Shown in pieces: positions 10,661 to 22,524 of a DNA stretch of 64,000 nt. Below the pieces are notes generated by a model, which searched no databases, was not told where the DNA came from, and saw nothing but the letters and a program-made list of their open reading frames with translations. Location: positions 1,116,001 through 1,180,000 of the forward strand of contig JAYXKI010000005.1 in the NCBI GenBank assembly GCA_037892935.1, in the 5' to 3' direction. The DNA is from Phlebopus portentosus. Its lineage: Eukaryota; Basidiomycota; Agaricomycetes; Boletales; Boletinellaceae. The translations under genes were made by a program, and so were the position numbers. How positions within the stretch are numbered: position 1 is the stretch's first letter; each line of letters starts with the position of its first letter.

Positions 10661-13429
10661 TCATAACGCTTCCCTCTTTTTCTGCCTCTCTTTCTTGAGC
10701 AAATTGCGTTGCGTCAGGTATCTTTTCCGATCCTCAGTCCACGGGACCAGACTTTTGGGATCTAAGCTAGTCACTGCAGTCAGCGGCGTTCGTCGTCGTT
10801 TCCTCAATCGGCGGGGCGCAAAGTCGTTTGGAGCTTTTGGAGACCCAAAAGGATCAAAGAGACGTCGATACAACTTATTGCGACGCAGATCTGGGAGTCG
10901 TGCATGAAGACGTTTGCTACACAAAGGTATGAATAACGGCACGGCCAAGGAAAAAATCGCGCGTCGAAGAAAACTTACGCACTAGGCCAGTTGATTTTGT
11001 TTTCGTTCCATTTGTATTCGTTTTCTTCGATTCTCATCGTATTTATGGTCTGCCTCGACTTGCTGCCACGTCTTTTGGGTTTTATTCGGGAATAAAATTC
11101 TTTTCTCTAAAGGACCGGAGCGAACTCGTCCTGCACCAATGCAAGCGTATCCATACGTGCGGGTTCTTGGATGTGTGTGCATGGCATCAAGTAAAGCTCG
11201 AGATGCGTGTGGAATGAACGGTTGCAGCAAAATCCCGCAAATTCGTAAAGTCTCACGTCCCCATGTGAGGAGATGAATGATTTCACGAGGTTGCGTCTCT
11301 GGAGCCCATGGCTGAATGCGCGTGATTTCTTTGTTGAGGAGTGAAAGAACATCCGCAATGGACTGGGTCGCTTCACCGACCTCAAATCGCTGTAAGTGAA
11401 AAGAAACCTTCCCCCGTAGCCTGTCTAGTGACTCGCGAAGCTCCGATGAGACGATAAGAGCTTCTCCGTCCAAGTTAGCCTCAGGCAATTCAGAATACCA
11501 CAAGACACCTGGTGTACGCGTAGGTGGAAGATCAAACGTAGGAGTCCCTTCCTCAGCTCGTGCACGTTGATTGATGAATTCTTGTGCATAATCGATTTGT
11601 ACTCGCAAGCTTGAAGCTTCACCTCCATACACCCGATCCTGCATCCTGTCATCGTATTCCTGGGAACCTGGTTCTGGCAAGGGGGACGGTCCGTTCCCTC
11701 TGGTTAAGAGAATACCGCGATGTAATGGAACCTGTCGAAATGCTGGAGGTAATCTATCGAGTACTTTTTCGGATTGCAAGCGCAACAAAGTATTGCCCAA
11801 AAGTGATCGCAATTCCTCAGTTGATTTCAGTACTTGATCATCGTTCCAGTCTAAAGAAAGAGAATAGTCAATTGCCACGCGAGTACAATACAGGGAAGTC
11901 ACAAACCGACGTCAGATTTGAAGTAACCGCCAGTGCGAGCTAAATACCACCTTACAGCGTCGACACCATGTTCTTTCAGGACAGCAAAAGGATCAACAAC
12001 ATTGCCAACAGATTTCGACATCTTTGCTTTATTGACGGTCCAATGGGCATGCGAAAGCAGAGCTCGGGGAAGAGGCATGCCAAGAGCCATCAAGAAAGCA
12101 GGGAAGTATATAGCATGGAACCTGACTCGGTCAACACATTGCCTAAGCGAGAACGAAAATATGTTTAACTTACTTTAATATGTCTTTCCCGATGATCTGT
12201 AGATCCACGGGCCAACCATTCGTCGTCATGTCAGCTGTGTCGAGCCAGGGATAACCAATTCCAGTTAGATAGCTCGATAATGCATCGAGCCATACGTAAA
12301 TGATCTGAGACGAATCTTCTGGTACCGGAATACCCCATTTCAACCTCCATGATGGTCGCGAAATAGATAAATCAGGCAATATCGTTGAATCATCCGACTC
12401 TAAAATATCCATGATTTCCTTGTGTTGTTTCGGAGGATAGATCGCTACTCATATCTTTTAGTGCCTAATAGATATACGGCTATCTCCCAACTTACCCTTC
12501 GGATGGGCGCAAAAGTGTTCTAAAAGCGGAACCCTGAATTTGGACAATGCGAACTTGTAATTCTCTTCCTTCGTCCACTCAACAGCATTCCCAGTTTCTA
12601 TCGAGACCTTACATTTTGCACCGGTTTTGCAGTTGACCGCATCGCGAACCTGCGAGTCCGTGTAAAAGCACTCGTCCGACACTGAGTACCAGCCACTGTG
12701 TTCTCCAAGGTAGACATAACCAGATTTCACGAGATTCGTCTGAGCTTCCAACTCAATGCTATGATGGATACGCTAGACGACTGTAACTCACCCATAGTAT
12801 CTGAACTCCACGGCGATGTTCCTCCGACGATGTGCGAACAAAGTTTGTATGGGTGATCGCTGCTTGTTCCGCTAAACGCTAAGCCGATAAGAACGAAGCG
12901 GGATCAGACGGTTTCTTCGGATGAAAACAAGCTGAACTTACGCTGAAAGCCTGAGAAAGACGATCGCAAAACTCCTGAGGCTCCGTCCTTCGCTTCTGAG
13001 CAGCTTTCTGGATTTTCAAGCCATGCTCGTCTGTACCCGTGATGAAATTAACTAGACGGCTACTCGCAGGAACGGAAATTCGGGCGTGACGTGCAAAAAT
13101 ATCCGCTATAACGATTGAATATAGATGTCCGATGTGCGGAACTGGGAGGGAAGCAGATCAGAAAATTCAAAGGCTAACGACGCGTCGGAAGTCAGCAAAC
13201 CTGAGTTAGGGTAGAAAATTGGCGTTGTAATATAGTATGGTTTAATACGTATCCTTTGTCCAGGATGCGAGACGTGGAGGTTTTCTTGGACAGGAGTGGA
13301 TGGGAGGTCAAGATGAGGAGGAACTTCTACAACACTCGAGTTGAAGCGCCGCCATTGCCAGCTGAAAGCAGATGGGACGCGCAGCCGATGTTTATAGAAT
13401 GCGCTCAGGTATCGCGTCGCACTGGACAT
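10661..13429 (-). CDS. MSM1: Mitochondrial methionyl-tRNA synthetase, with an alternatively spliced C-terminal extension
   Basis: Exons: 13429-13201, 13141-12942, 12878-12792, 12739-12496, 12444-12174, 12121-11907, 11850-10983 (or ending at the TAG 10984-10982), and 10916-10661. Class I signatures are present: ITTPIFYPNS/VPHIGHLYS (the HIGH box, split by intron 1), FITGTDEHGLK, SGWYSVSDECFY, YVWLDALSSYL and KMSKSVGNVVDP (KMSKS box). A basic N-terminus of about 65 residues looks like a mitochondrial presequence. It charges mitochondrial tRNA(Met). The form ending at 10982 has 704 residues. Splicing from GTGCGT at 10982, which cuts into the TAG, joins in frame to 10916 and adds 85 basic residues (789 in total). 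The gene is head-to-head with TMA22, 170 bp apart. Confidence 0.93.
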
Positions 13430-13599
13430 GCAGCCACCAAGCCAGTGTGACTTGAGGCGTTCGTATTTTAAGGCAACTTGAAGAATCAGGTTGAAGCCCG
13501 AGAACGCGAAAAAGTCGAGTGACCCGTGGGGAACGTCGATCAGTCCGTGACCTCTCGATGATCACCAACGATTGCATACACCTGTCGACCACGACCACT
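13430..13599. promoter_or_regulatory. Compact bidirectional promoter between MSM1 and TMA22
   Basis: Only 170 bp separate the start codons of the mitochondrial methionyl-tRNA synthetase (minus) and the DENR homologue (plus), so both promoters must lie here or in the first exons. I do not see a clear TATA box. Shared control of two translation genes is an inference from spacing. Confidence 0.55.
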
Positions 13600-14469
13600 A
13601 TGTCCACCGAGGATACCGCAGAACAAGATAGTCGGACTACTGTCGATTCAACAGGAGCACCCATTACTCCACAGCCTGTGAAAGTCTTGTACTGTGCAGG
13701 TAAATAACTATTATATTTCTGTTTTCTGTCTCTTCAATACTAGTACTGAAGAATGCGTCGATCAGTATGCTCCTATCCACCCGAATACTGCGAATTCGGG
13801 GAACATCTAACAAGATGCAAGGAGTGGCTTAAGGAGAACCATCCTGATCTGTACGATAGGTACTATAGTGAAGGTACGCGGCGTAGTGTGTTTCCGGGTC
13901 AAAGGTGCAAGGATGATGAAACTCCGATATCTGTGGATTTAGAGGCACTACGTGCAAAAATAGGGACATTATCTCTCGACGCGCAGAAGAAACTAGAGGA
14001 GGATGTGCAAAAGGCGGAACAAAAGGCGGACAAGAAAGCCGATGCTGCCCTGAAGAAATTGCAGGTTGGCAAAGTTAGAATCTATCTCCTTTCGTCAGAC
14101 TTACTTTCGCCATAGGAATCACAGGTGATCATCAAACGAATAGAACGCAACAGACGCAAATTCGTTACATCCATTTACGGCTTAGAAGTTTTCGGTGAGT
14201 GTGTTAGGTCAAATCAAAGCTTCAGTAAAGTAACATCGACTCGTTCTTTAGGCATCGACCTGAAGAAAGCGGCAAAGTTCTTTGGGAAGAAGTTTGCGAC
14301 GGGCTCCTCAGTGACAAAAAATCTGCAGGGAAAAGATGAGATCGTCATACAGGGCGACGTATCCGATGAGATAATGGACATGGTCAGTGACAAAGTCGAC
14401 TTTCTTGCATCAGTGCCGGAAGACAATGTCGAGATTGTGGAGGACAAAAAGAAGAAGAATGCGGATTAA
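13600..14469 (+). CDS. TMA22: DENR/TMA22-like translation factor
   Basis: Five exons (13600-13699, 13766-13873, 13943-14064, 14116-14194, 14252-14469) give 208 residues, normal for the family. The N-terminus holds the cysteine-rich block YCAVCSYPPEYCEF and RCKEWLKENHPDLYDRYY. A charged linker (KKLEEDVQKAEQKADKKAD) follows, then a SUI1/eIF1-like domain: VIIKRIERNRRKFVTSIYGL, IDLKKAAKFFGKKFATGSSV and KDEIVIQGD. DENR pairs with MCT-1 (Tma20) on the 40S subunit for ribosome recycling and reinitiation. The start ATG is the first in frame and precedes an ordinary acidic leader. The 3' neighbour is convergent and about 300 bp away. Confidence 0.94.
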
Positions 14470-14771
14470 CCGCTCAATGATGAAAAGATCGATGTGTTCA
14501 CCGACAATGCACTGTACTTCAAGGCTACATTTGCTATTAACTACTAACTACTAAACTATGACATGATGGTGCGAAACAGTGGACAACGCGGATAGGGATT
14601 GATGTCATTTTGTGACGACGAATGATGCTGATGTCAATGATGGAATACTAGTGAAACTAATTAAAAAAAATTGAAATGCAAGATGCTGAGTACAAATACG
14701 ATGCTAGATAAGAAAAAGACGGATGCAGGAATACGGGTGCGAGGGTCGCAAGAAGAGAATCAAGAGATACT

Positions 14772-15342
14772 TTAACGGATCTCAAGCTCGAGTTGAGCCT
14801 GCCAGGTGCCTTCTCCGACCTCAAAGATTGAAACGAGAACGACGTCTTCGACCCTGATCGCATCGGGACCTACGCGCCACTCAGCATAATTGCTCGAGAC
14901 TGGTTGAGTCAGGCATTTCTGCAGTCGAATAATCGTTAATTACATGTTCAAGCCACACAAGTGCAAGACAATGACTTACCTGAAGAAGCTGCGCAATACT
15001 ATCGCAGATTTTCCGAGCGAGCTCTGCTTTTGTCAGCTGTGCACAATGAATTGTGGCTTGATAGGCGGTAGCCGTGTAACCGGGCCACTGGAAAGGTATA
15101 AATTAAGCTCCAGAGGAGCGTACAGAGATAGACGGTGAACCCACTTGAAGATACAAACGTATTGATCCAAAGCCGCGAAGGACAGGCTCATAAGCGTTAG
15201 CGACCACGCCGTGAGAGCGAAATACCTCGCAAATGAATACACCCCTGCGAGGGCTGCGATTACTATGGAAGTCAATCACCCCTAGAGGCGAACCAGTGAG
15301 GCTCTTCAATGGCTTGACCGGGACTTTGATTCGGTTGCGCAT
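14772..15342 (-). CDS. Small conserved-looking protein of unknown function
   Basis: Three exons (15342-15145, 15087-14980, 14918-14772), all phase 0, give 150 residues. Visible stretches: KPLKSLTGSPLGVIDFHSN, FICEVFRSHGVVANAYEPV, a middle exon TKAELARKICDSIAQLLQ that looks helical, and a C-terminal exon WRVGPDAIRVEDVVLVSIFEV ending in an acidic strand LQLELEIR-like tail. There is no signal peptide or membrane segment. I do not recognise the family. Three in-phase exons with proper splice sites and no stops support a real gene. Confidence 0.7.
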
Positions 15343-16420
15343 TATAGCCGATAGAGTCTAAAGGAGCGAAGAATAATAAAGAAAACGAAAGAGCGTGGTA
15401 GACAGAGAGCGTAGAGGTAATAAAGAGTACGAGCAAGGAGACTAGAATGCCAAAGCACCAGCAATAGCAGAATCAAAGATTGTGTGGACGAGATACAGAC
15501 AGAATCGCACAGCGACTTATTGTCCGTGACAGAAGTGATTTGACTGGGACGATAGAAGAAAGAGTTTTCGAAGCTTCCGTGGTTTATATCATAGTGCTTG
15601 AGTTGGAGACCGCAATTGCGGCCACCCATACCTGTGGCCAAGATCGTCAAAGTGAGTGACTATATAGCGCATAGCCATGAAGCCGCAGAAAGGTCAAAGC
15701 CATAGTACATCAAGCGAGCTATTGACTCGACGTGAAACATACATCTCAGTGAATCGTAGCGGAAGTAAGGCCGCATCTTCCATCCGTGCATTTTTGCGTC
15801 AACCAAAATTGTAGATCAATAGCGGCTCCATAATGAAGCAAGAGAATAGACCTGGAAACGAGTTTGGAAATTCCGCTCATAGACTTGAGCCTCCATAGTA
15901 ATCTTGAGTCGAAGTGGAGCACATTGTACAGCAATGAGGAACTTGGGACGGCGACACTGTCCGCAAAGCGGACGGATAAGCACGCACGACGTATGGTTGT
16001 TGATCTAAATAAAGGGAATAATGGCCACAGTAAACATCAGTTTCGTTTTAGGAAGGAGACATAAAGAAAAGATAGCCATAGCTTTTGAAAGTGTCGATAA
16101 AAGAGCGATAGACAATGGCATGAAGATAATGAACCGACTGTTGAGCCCCCAATCTACCGAGGTTCCGATCATGCACGTTGAGCTCATGGATATTTGCATC
16201 CGGGGCGAATCCAGAGAAAAGTGAAAGACTTAGTGGGCACAATGCAGGAGAATGCAGGGGAAGTTAGAGTCAGTAGCGTCACTAATCCATCCTTAGGTAT
16301 CATCAGCTTCGACGGAGTAGAAAGCAAACTCGCATCATGAACGTGGCTGTGCTCAATTCTTTCTTTCATCAACATTCCTTATTTGGTACTACGATCGTCA
16401 CCAGAGGGATAAATAAGTAC
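15343..16420. other. Gene-free stretch left of the transposon island
   Basis: About 1.1 kb without a supportable gene. The open frames present are short and lack family signatures or splice structure. No terminal repeats found. It ends abruptly where the truncated LTR begins at 16421. Confidence 0.45.
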
Positions 16421-16786
16421 TCATCCTTTTGCCGGAACATTCCACAATGTTCTATCACGCTCACTAATCATCCCATTCCTGGTCATGTGACTTCCCATTA
16501 GAGTAGACCTTTCCCGCACCCAAAGTCTATATAAGTAGATAGTTTGACTCTTTCGTTCCTTGTCTTTCTATTCTACTTACCTTCATTGCGACATAGGTAT
16601 CTACTCTTGTATTATTAGTTTGCTGAATTCTACTTACCTTCATTGCGACATAGCGTTCGACGGTCTGGACTTAAGCCTCGTCTTAGCTGTCTTGACCTGA
16701 GCGACGTGTTTGGGATTATCTCATTCACGCTTGTTTGTTGTTGTGTTGGCCTGCCTCGACTCAGTCCTTGAGCCGTCCGCCTAACA
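16421..16786 (+). repeat. 5' LTR of copy A, truncated at its left end
   Basis: Matches the last 366 bases of the 457-bp LTR at 22525-22981 and ends in CTAACA. The first 91 bases (from the TGTAAGG terminus) are absent and the left flank is unrelated. Inside the LTR a block of about 26 bases containing TTACCTTCATTGCGACATAG occurs twice (about 16570-16596 and 16627-16653). Confidence 0.92.
16528..16572 (+). promoter_or_regulatory. LTR promoter: TATA box and likely mRNA start
   Basis: TATATAAG at 16528-16535 is followed about 30 bases later by GTCTTTCTATT (16562-16572). The spacing suits a TATA-driven start at or just before that block, which is the exact complement of the primer-binding position after the LTR. 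The start site is predicted, not observed. Confidence 0.6.
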
Positions 16787-16799
16787 TAATAGAAAGACC
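16787..16799 (+). other. Primer-binding site, self-priming type
   Basis: Bases 16788-16798 (AATAGAAAGAC), one base after the LTR, are the perfect complement of the LTR block GTCTTTCTATT. The site lacks the TGG expected for the CCA end of a tRNA primer. This is how Tf1 of fission yeast primes, using the first 11 nt of its own mRNA. Confidence 0.65.
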
Positions 16800-16997
16800 T
16801 ACCTCTGGCTCACGCCCGATTCCGTTGTCGTCGAGCGCTCGCCTGTGACGTGTCCCCTGAAGTATATCTTCGAAGGACGACATCGAACGAAACCCGGTTC
16901 CTACCGTGCAGACAACAAACCCCTATCTTGCCCGTCGAAGTCCGATTGACTCCGACGTGACCCGATAGTACCCGAAGTATCAACCAATCACATCACC

Positions 16998-18656
16998 GTG
17001 GCGCTCCGAATCACCCTTCTCTGGAACTCCCATCAAACCTTCTCGTGGGTAACGCACAGAGTCCAGTCGTCGACAAGTATCTCCTTCATTATCTACCTCG
17101 GAGCCTTTCGTTTAGTCATCAATTTCAAAGACGAGCCGGTTATCCGAAGTCGGTCCCACCCGAACAGCATCCCGATCCCCGTTCCACTCCCAGCCTATCA
17201 AGGTGGAGCTAACTGACGAGCAACGAGCGGCCCTCCCTGCGAACTCAAGGTGGAGCGCCTCGCGGGGACATTATATCGTCAAAGCAGGAAATCAAGTCTT
17301 CGGCGCCTGGTAGGACGAGACTGCCAAGAGGTGGTACTCCCAGAGGGAAGGAAGGTCCATCCACTGGAGAGTGAAACAAGAAGGCGACGTAGACGAGCCC
17401 TCACCTCCTACTCCGACGCAACCAACGGCCCCCTTACCAGAACCATCGGGTTCGACCACCCAAGCGTTGGCCCCCACTGTCGAGCCCTCTCCGGCGTTTG
17501 GAAAGTTCCGAGAACCAGCGCCGCTTATACCGAGTGAAGAAGACGAAGAAGAAGAAGAAGAACACGAGATGTCATTATCGAAAGAAGCGATGACTGACCT
17601 CGCAACGGCGGTCGCACTAGCGCTCCAAGCTGCAGGCGAAGGTGCGAACCAAGGATCAAAGGTGTCGAAGAAGGTCCACGTCGCCAAACCAAGAGACTTC
17701 GATGGTGAACACGATTATGTGGACTTCAAGCGAGAGCTGCGCCTCTACATCTACGCATCTGAGTCAGAGTTCAGGACGAACAAGAGCAAGATTATGTTCG
17801 CCCTGTCGTACATGAAGAGTGGTGCTGCGGCTCGCTGGGCAGAGAGTTACACCAGTGGAGCAGTCGATGCAGACGGCAACCTGACGTTCACGGACGCCTG
17901 GGACGCCTTCTTAAAGAAGCTGGACACTTCATTCGATGACCCTGCCAGATCCCAAAAGGCCTTCGAACGACTAGATGCAATGTACCAAGGAGACCTCAAC
18001 GCCGACGAGTTTTTCAACAAGTTTGACATTTGTCGAGTGGATGCTGGCCTAGCAACAGAGGCACACGACGAATGGTTGATGAGTCGCCTGAAGAGGGCGC
18101 TAAACCCGAAGGTTGTGGAAGGGGTCATGAGATTGCCCAATGAACCGACGTCGTATGAAGAGTTCAAGAAAGCCGCCGTCAAGGTCGACAGGGTCGAGCG
18201 CCAAATCAGGGACCTGATGGCTGAACGTCGAAGAAAGACAATTAGTTCGACAGCGATGAAACCAGCTCCGACACCACCAATGAGACGTTTTATGCCGCCT
18301 CAACAAGCAGCCCGTCCTTTCGTACCCCCGCTCAAGATCGTCGTGATGCTACAGGAGTAACGTATGGAGGCTTAGGACAACCCATGGAGGTGATGATGAA
18401 CCAGGCGCGTCGTACACGTGCTTGTTACAAGTGTGGTCAGGTGGGCCATTACATCAGAGACTGCCCGCGAGGTCGTGAAGCAATACGTGCCATCATCGCA
18501 GCCTTCGTCCCAGCAGACAGAAAGGCGCTCTTCGAGGAACTCGGCCAAGCAAAGGAATCCTCCTTCGAAGAGGACGATGACGTCGATGTACGAGCGGTAC
18601 CTGCTGAGCTGGAAGAACTCATAGAAGGCGAGGGTTTTCCAGAAGACCAGGCGTAG
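16998..18656 (+). pseudogene. Copy A gag, inactivated
   Basis: Same gag as copy B, with three lesions: GTG instead of ATG at the predicted first exon (16998), a nonsense TAG at 17311-17313 in place of Trp, and a one-base loss in a C run at 18325-18329 that shifts frame before the CCHC knuckle (CYKCGQVGHYIRDC) near 18424. The capsid-like part (RDFDGEHDYVDFKRELRLYI, KSGAAARWAESY) remains readable in between. The stop of the original frame is the TAG at 18654-18656. Confidence 0.9.
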
Positions 18657-18674
18657 ACGTCGGAACGACTGGTC
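18632..18674 (+). promoter_or_regulatory. Predicted -1 ribosomal frameshift signal between gag and pol (copy A)
   Basis: GGGTTTT at 18632-18638 is read in the gag frame as G GGT TTT, the X XXY YYZ form of a -1 slippery heptamer. After a 6-base spacer, GACCAG (18645-18650) can pair with CTGGTC (18669-18674) across an 18-base loop that contains the gag stop. The -1 frame is open from here straight into pol. Confidence 0.7.
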
Positions 18675-21600
18675 GGTCTCCTAAAGGACTCTTTTCGTTG
18701 GACTCGTTAAAATATAATCGTCCTGTTGTACAATATCAAGATGCGAATACCAGTGACGGTTTTATCTTTCGAAAGATCCTTACCGACGTACTGCCAGATG
18801 AATCTGAAGATGACAACGATGACTTCGAAGTCTATGAAGATTTATTTGTCAGAAGAACAGAGGCGCAAGCAGGCGAATTGAGTGAGGAAGAGCGGAATCA
18901 AACCGCTATAAAAAATGAGGTTGTGGCGGAAGCACCTTACCGCGAGAACGTTGTTGCTCAGGCGAACGTCACTGAAGCGGTGTGGGATGTAGTAGGCAGA
19001 CGCGCGGCTGAGGTATGGCGCGAGGGCATTGTGAACGCAGATCAGTTCGTGCGACGGGCGGGAGGAAAGGAGTTAGACGCCTTCGTTAGCATCGTACACC
19101 CAAAGGTAGCAGGTGATGACGAAGTAGACTTGTCGAACCCCCTACTCGAAGAGGAAAACTTCATTGATGCTCATGCACTGATCGACTCAGGGTGTACGGG
19201 CTCATGCATCGATGAAGGTTTTGTCAAACGGTATGGTTTCCCCACCCAAAAGTACATTCGGCCTAGACCAGTCTTCAATGCTGACGGAACAAGCAACGAG
19301 GCTGGATTGATCAAGGAATACGTAGTCGTACGAATGTTCTTTGGGAAACACGAGGAAGAGATTCGACTGGCAGTGACATCCTTAGCGTCAAGCAACATCT
19401 TCCTCGGACATGACTGGTTGACGAAGCATAATCCTGAGATTGATTGGAGGTTAGGAACAGTTAAGTTCACCCGTTGCCCTGATGAATGTGAGTCGCCACT
19501 GTCGAGCGAGGAGATAGATGAAGAGTTTGTGAGGAATGTGCGGATGAAGGAAGCGGCAAAATGGCCACCTTACCTGGAGGAATACGCCGACGTCTTTAGT
19601 GAGGAATCGTTCGAACGCTTACCAAACCACCGAATGTGGGACCATGCTATTGACCTGAAACCGGATTTCAAACCCAGCGACTGCAAGGTTTACCCGTTAT
19701 CGCCAAAAGAACAAGAAGCGATGAGGGAGTTCATTGAGGAAAACCTAGCGTCAGGACGTATCCGACAGTCGAAGTCTCCAATGGCGTCACCATTCTTTTT
19801 TATCAAGAAAGAGGATGGGAGCTTACGAGCAATCCAAGACTATCGAAAGCTCAATGAAGGAACAGTCAAGAACAAATACCCGTTGCCACTGATAAATGAG
19901 CTCATCGACAAGGTTAAGGATGTGCAAGGTACATCACGAAGCTCGACGTTCGTTGGGGATACTACAACATCCGGATTCGCGAGGGAGACGAGTGGAAGGC
20001 AGCGTTCCGGACAAATCTAGGCTTATTCGAACCCACAGTTATGTTCTTCGGCTTGTGTAATGCGCCAGCGACGTTCCAAGGCTTTATGAATGACATCTTT
20101 CGGGAGCTAATTCATGAGGGTATCGTCATCATTTACCTCGATGACATTCTTATCTTCTCGAATGATCTAGAAGAACACCGCAGACGCACCAAACGAGTCT
20201 TTGAGATCCTTCGCCAAAACGGACTTTTCCTAAAGCCGCAGAAGTGCGAGTTCGAAGTTGATACAGTCAAGTACCTCGGGCACATTATTGGCAATGGCGA
20301 AGTTCGAATGGATCCCAAGAAGACGGCGGCAGTACAGGACTGGCCAATTCCAAGGAACGTCCACGAACTGCAACAATTCCTGGGATTAGGAAATTGGTTG
20401 CGACGTTTTGTTAAGGACTACAGTTCGGTCGTCAAACCCTTGACTACCCTAACGGGTAAGGTGGAATGGAGATGGGGCGAAGAGGAGCAGGCAGCGTTTG
20501 AGGAACTGAAGCGTCGTTTGAGTAGTCCTCCCGTGTTAGCGATACCCAACAACGAGGACCCTTTCCGTGTAGAAGCAGATGCGTCGGACTTTGCGACTGG
20601 TGGAGTCCTTCTCCAGAAACAAGATGGTAAATGGAAGGTGATCGCTTATCGGTCGTCAACATTCCTAGAGGCAGAGCGAAACTATGAGATTTACGACAAG
20701 GAAATGCTCGCCATCGTTCAAGCCCTAAAGGAATGGCGACAATATCTCCAGGGAGCTAGCCAACCTTTTGAGGTATGGACAGACCATGCAAATCTAACGT
20801 ACTTCCGATCGCCGCAGAAGTTAAATCGTCGACAAGCTCGTTGGCGACTCGATTTAGCTGAGTTCGATTTCACGCTAGTCCATAAACCCGGAAAGACGTT
20901 GGGAAAAGCTGATCTGTTGTCACGCCGGGCGGATTATGACAAGGGCGAGCGCGATAATGAGAACGTGACTTTCATCAAGAAGGAATGGCTGGTTAGAGGA
21001 ATGGTTCAGACGTCAAGAGAAGTACTCGTTGAAAAGGTCGTGGAAGCGCAGAGACAAGAGGATGAAGGAGTGAGGCCGAAGGACGTCGAGAAGAGAGGGG
21101 ACATGTGGAGAAAGGGCCGCCGACTATATGTACCAGCGAGCATCAGAGAGGACGTCATGAAGGAACACCATGACTCGACCCTGGCAGGACATCCAGGAGC
21201 AACAAAGACGATCCAGCTGATAGCACGCAAGTACTGGTGGCCGAGGATGAGTGCAGATGTGCGAGTGTACGTGCGGGGGTGTGATCGTTGTCAACGGACG
21301 AAGGCTCTAAGGACAACGAGAGCAAAGGTTTTGCACCCTAATGAGGTGCCGGAGGCGCCATGGCAAATTGTCACGGTCGACCTAATCGGAGAGTTGCCAG
21401 AATCAAATGGGTTCAATGCGGTTTGTGTAGTGGTCGATCGCTTTAGCAAACAAATCCATGCAATTCCAACAACGACAAAGTTAACGGCGGAAGGCATGGC
21501 TAGGATCTACAGAGACCACGTCTTCCGATTACACGGACTACCACGGAAGATCATTCATGACCGAGGGGTGCAATTCGACGCAAAGATGATGAAGGAGTTG

Positions 21601-22524
21601 TACAAGCTCCTCCACATTGAAGGCAACCCATCGACAGCGTATCACCCACAAACTGACGGACAGACAGAGCGGGTTAATCAGGAACTAGAACAATACCTGC
21701 GGCTATACGTCAACCATCGGCAGTCGGACTGGGCGGACTGGCTGGCTCTCGCAGAATTCGCATACAACAATCGTGAACATTCAGCGACGAAGCTATCTCC
21801 CTTCTTCGTCAATACGGGAATGCACCCCTTAGACTTCACGGGGATTGGAACGGCATCATCGAACCTGTCAGCAGAAGAATTTGCCAAACACGTCAAGGAG
21901 GTGCACGAACTCGCTCAAGGTAACCTAACCCAAGCAAATGAAGACATGAAGCGTTTTTACGACCGCCATGCTGGGAAGTCCATTACCTATGAGGCAGGGC
22001 AGAAAGTCTTCTTAGATGGACGAAATATCAAGACGATCCGACCGACGAAGAAGATGGATGATAAATGGTTCGGTCCCTTCGAGGTAGTGGAAAAGGTTGG
22101 CGCAAGCGCATACAGACTCAAACTACCGAAGACCTGGAAGAAGGTCCATCCAGTTTTCAATGAGATCTTGCTCAAACCAGCCGTCCAACCGTCCTTTGAA
22201 TCGCAGAAGAAACCACCTCCACCACCGCCAGTGATCATTGATGAGCAGGAAGAGTACGAGGTTGAAGAAATACTCGACTCGCGTCTGCATCGAGGCAAGC
22301 TCCAATTCCTGGTCAAGTGGGTTGGATATGAGGAAGCGACTTGGCAGCCAGAATCCGACGTCAAGGATAATGCGCAGGAGTCAATTCAAGAATTCTACCG
22401 CAAACATCCTGGAGCTCCAAGGAAGTTAACAATACCTCGACAAAGCCTGCGAGCGCTGTACAAGTTCACATCCTCAGAAGGCTTATGTGGTTGGTCGGGA
22501 CGCCCAACCTTGAAGGGGGGGTGA
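18639..22524 (+). pseudogene. Copy A pol, frameshifted in reverse transcriptase
   Basis: Domain order from the sequence: retroviral-type aspartic protease ([17 protein letters not shown]), reverse transcriptase ([10 protein letters not shown], then IIYLDDILIFS), RNase H (EADASDFATGGVLLQ, YDKEMLAIVQAL), integrase zinc finger (HHDSTLAGHPGATK, CDRCQRTK), integrase core (VTVDLIGEL, HDRGVQFDAKMM, PQTDGQTERVNQELE) and a C-terminal chromodomain (YEVEEILDSRL, LQFLVKWVGYEEATWQPE). A GT insertion near 19921-19924, absent from copy B, breaks the frame in reverse transcriptase; the frame resumes at 20041. Otherwise it is almost identical to copy B. Confidence 0.93.
22511..22524 (+). other. Polypurine tract of copy A
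   Basis: TGAAGGGGGGGTGA lies immediately before the 3' LTR and overlaps the end of pol. A purine-rich run at this position primes plus-strand DNA synthesis in LTR elements. Confidence 0.7.

Noticed and set aside
12773..12791. A 19-nt intron in the methionyl-tRNA synthetase gene (acceptor CTAG at 12773)
   Set aside because: Too short to splice. The 52-nt choice ending CTCAG at 12740 keeps the frame and gives the family-like junction ILW/TNLVKSGYVYLG.
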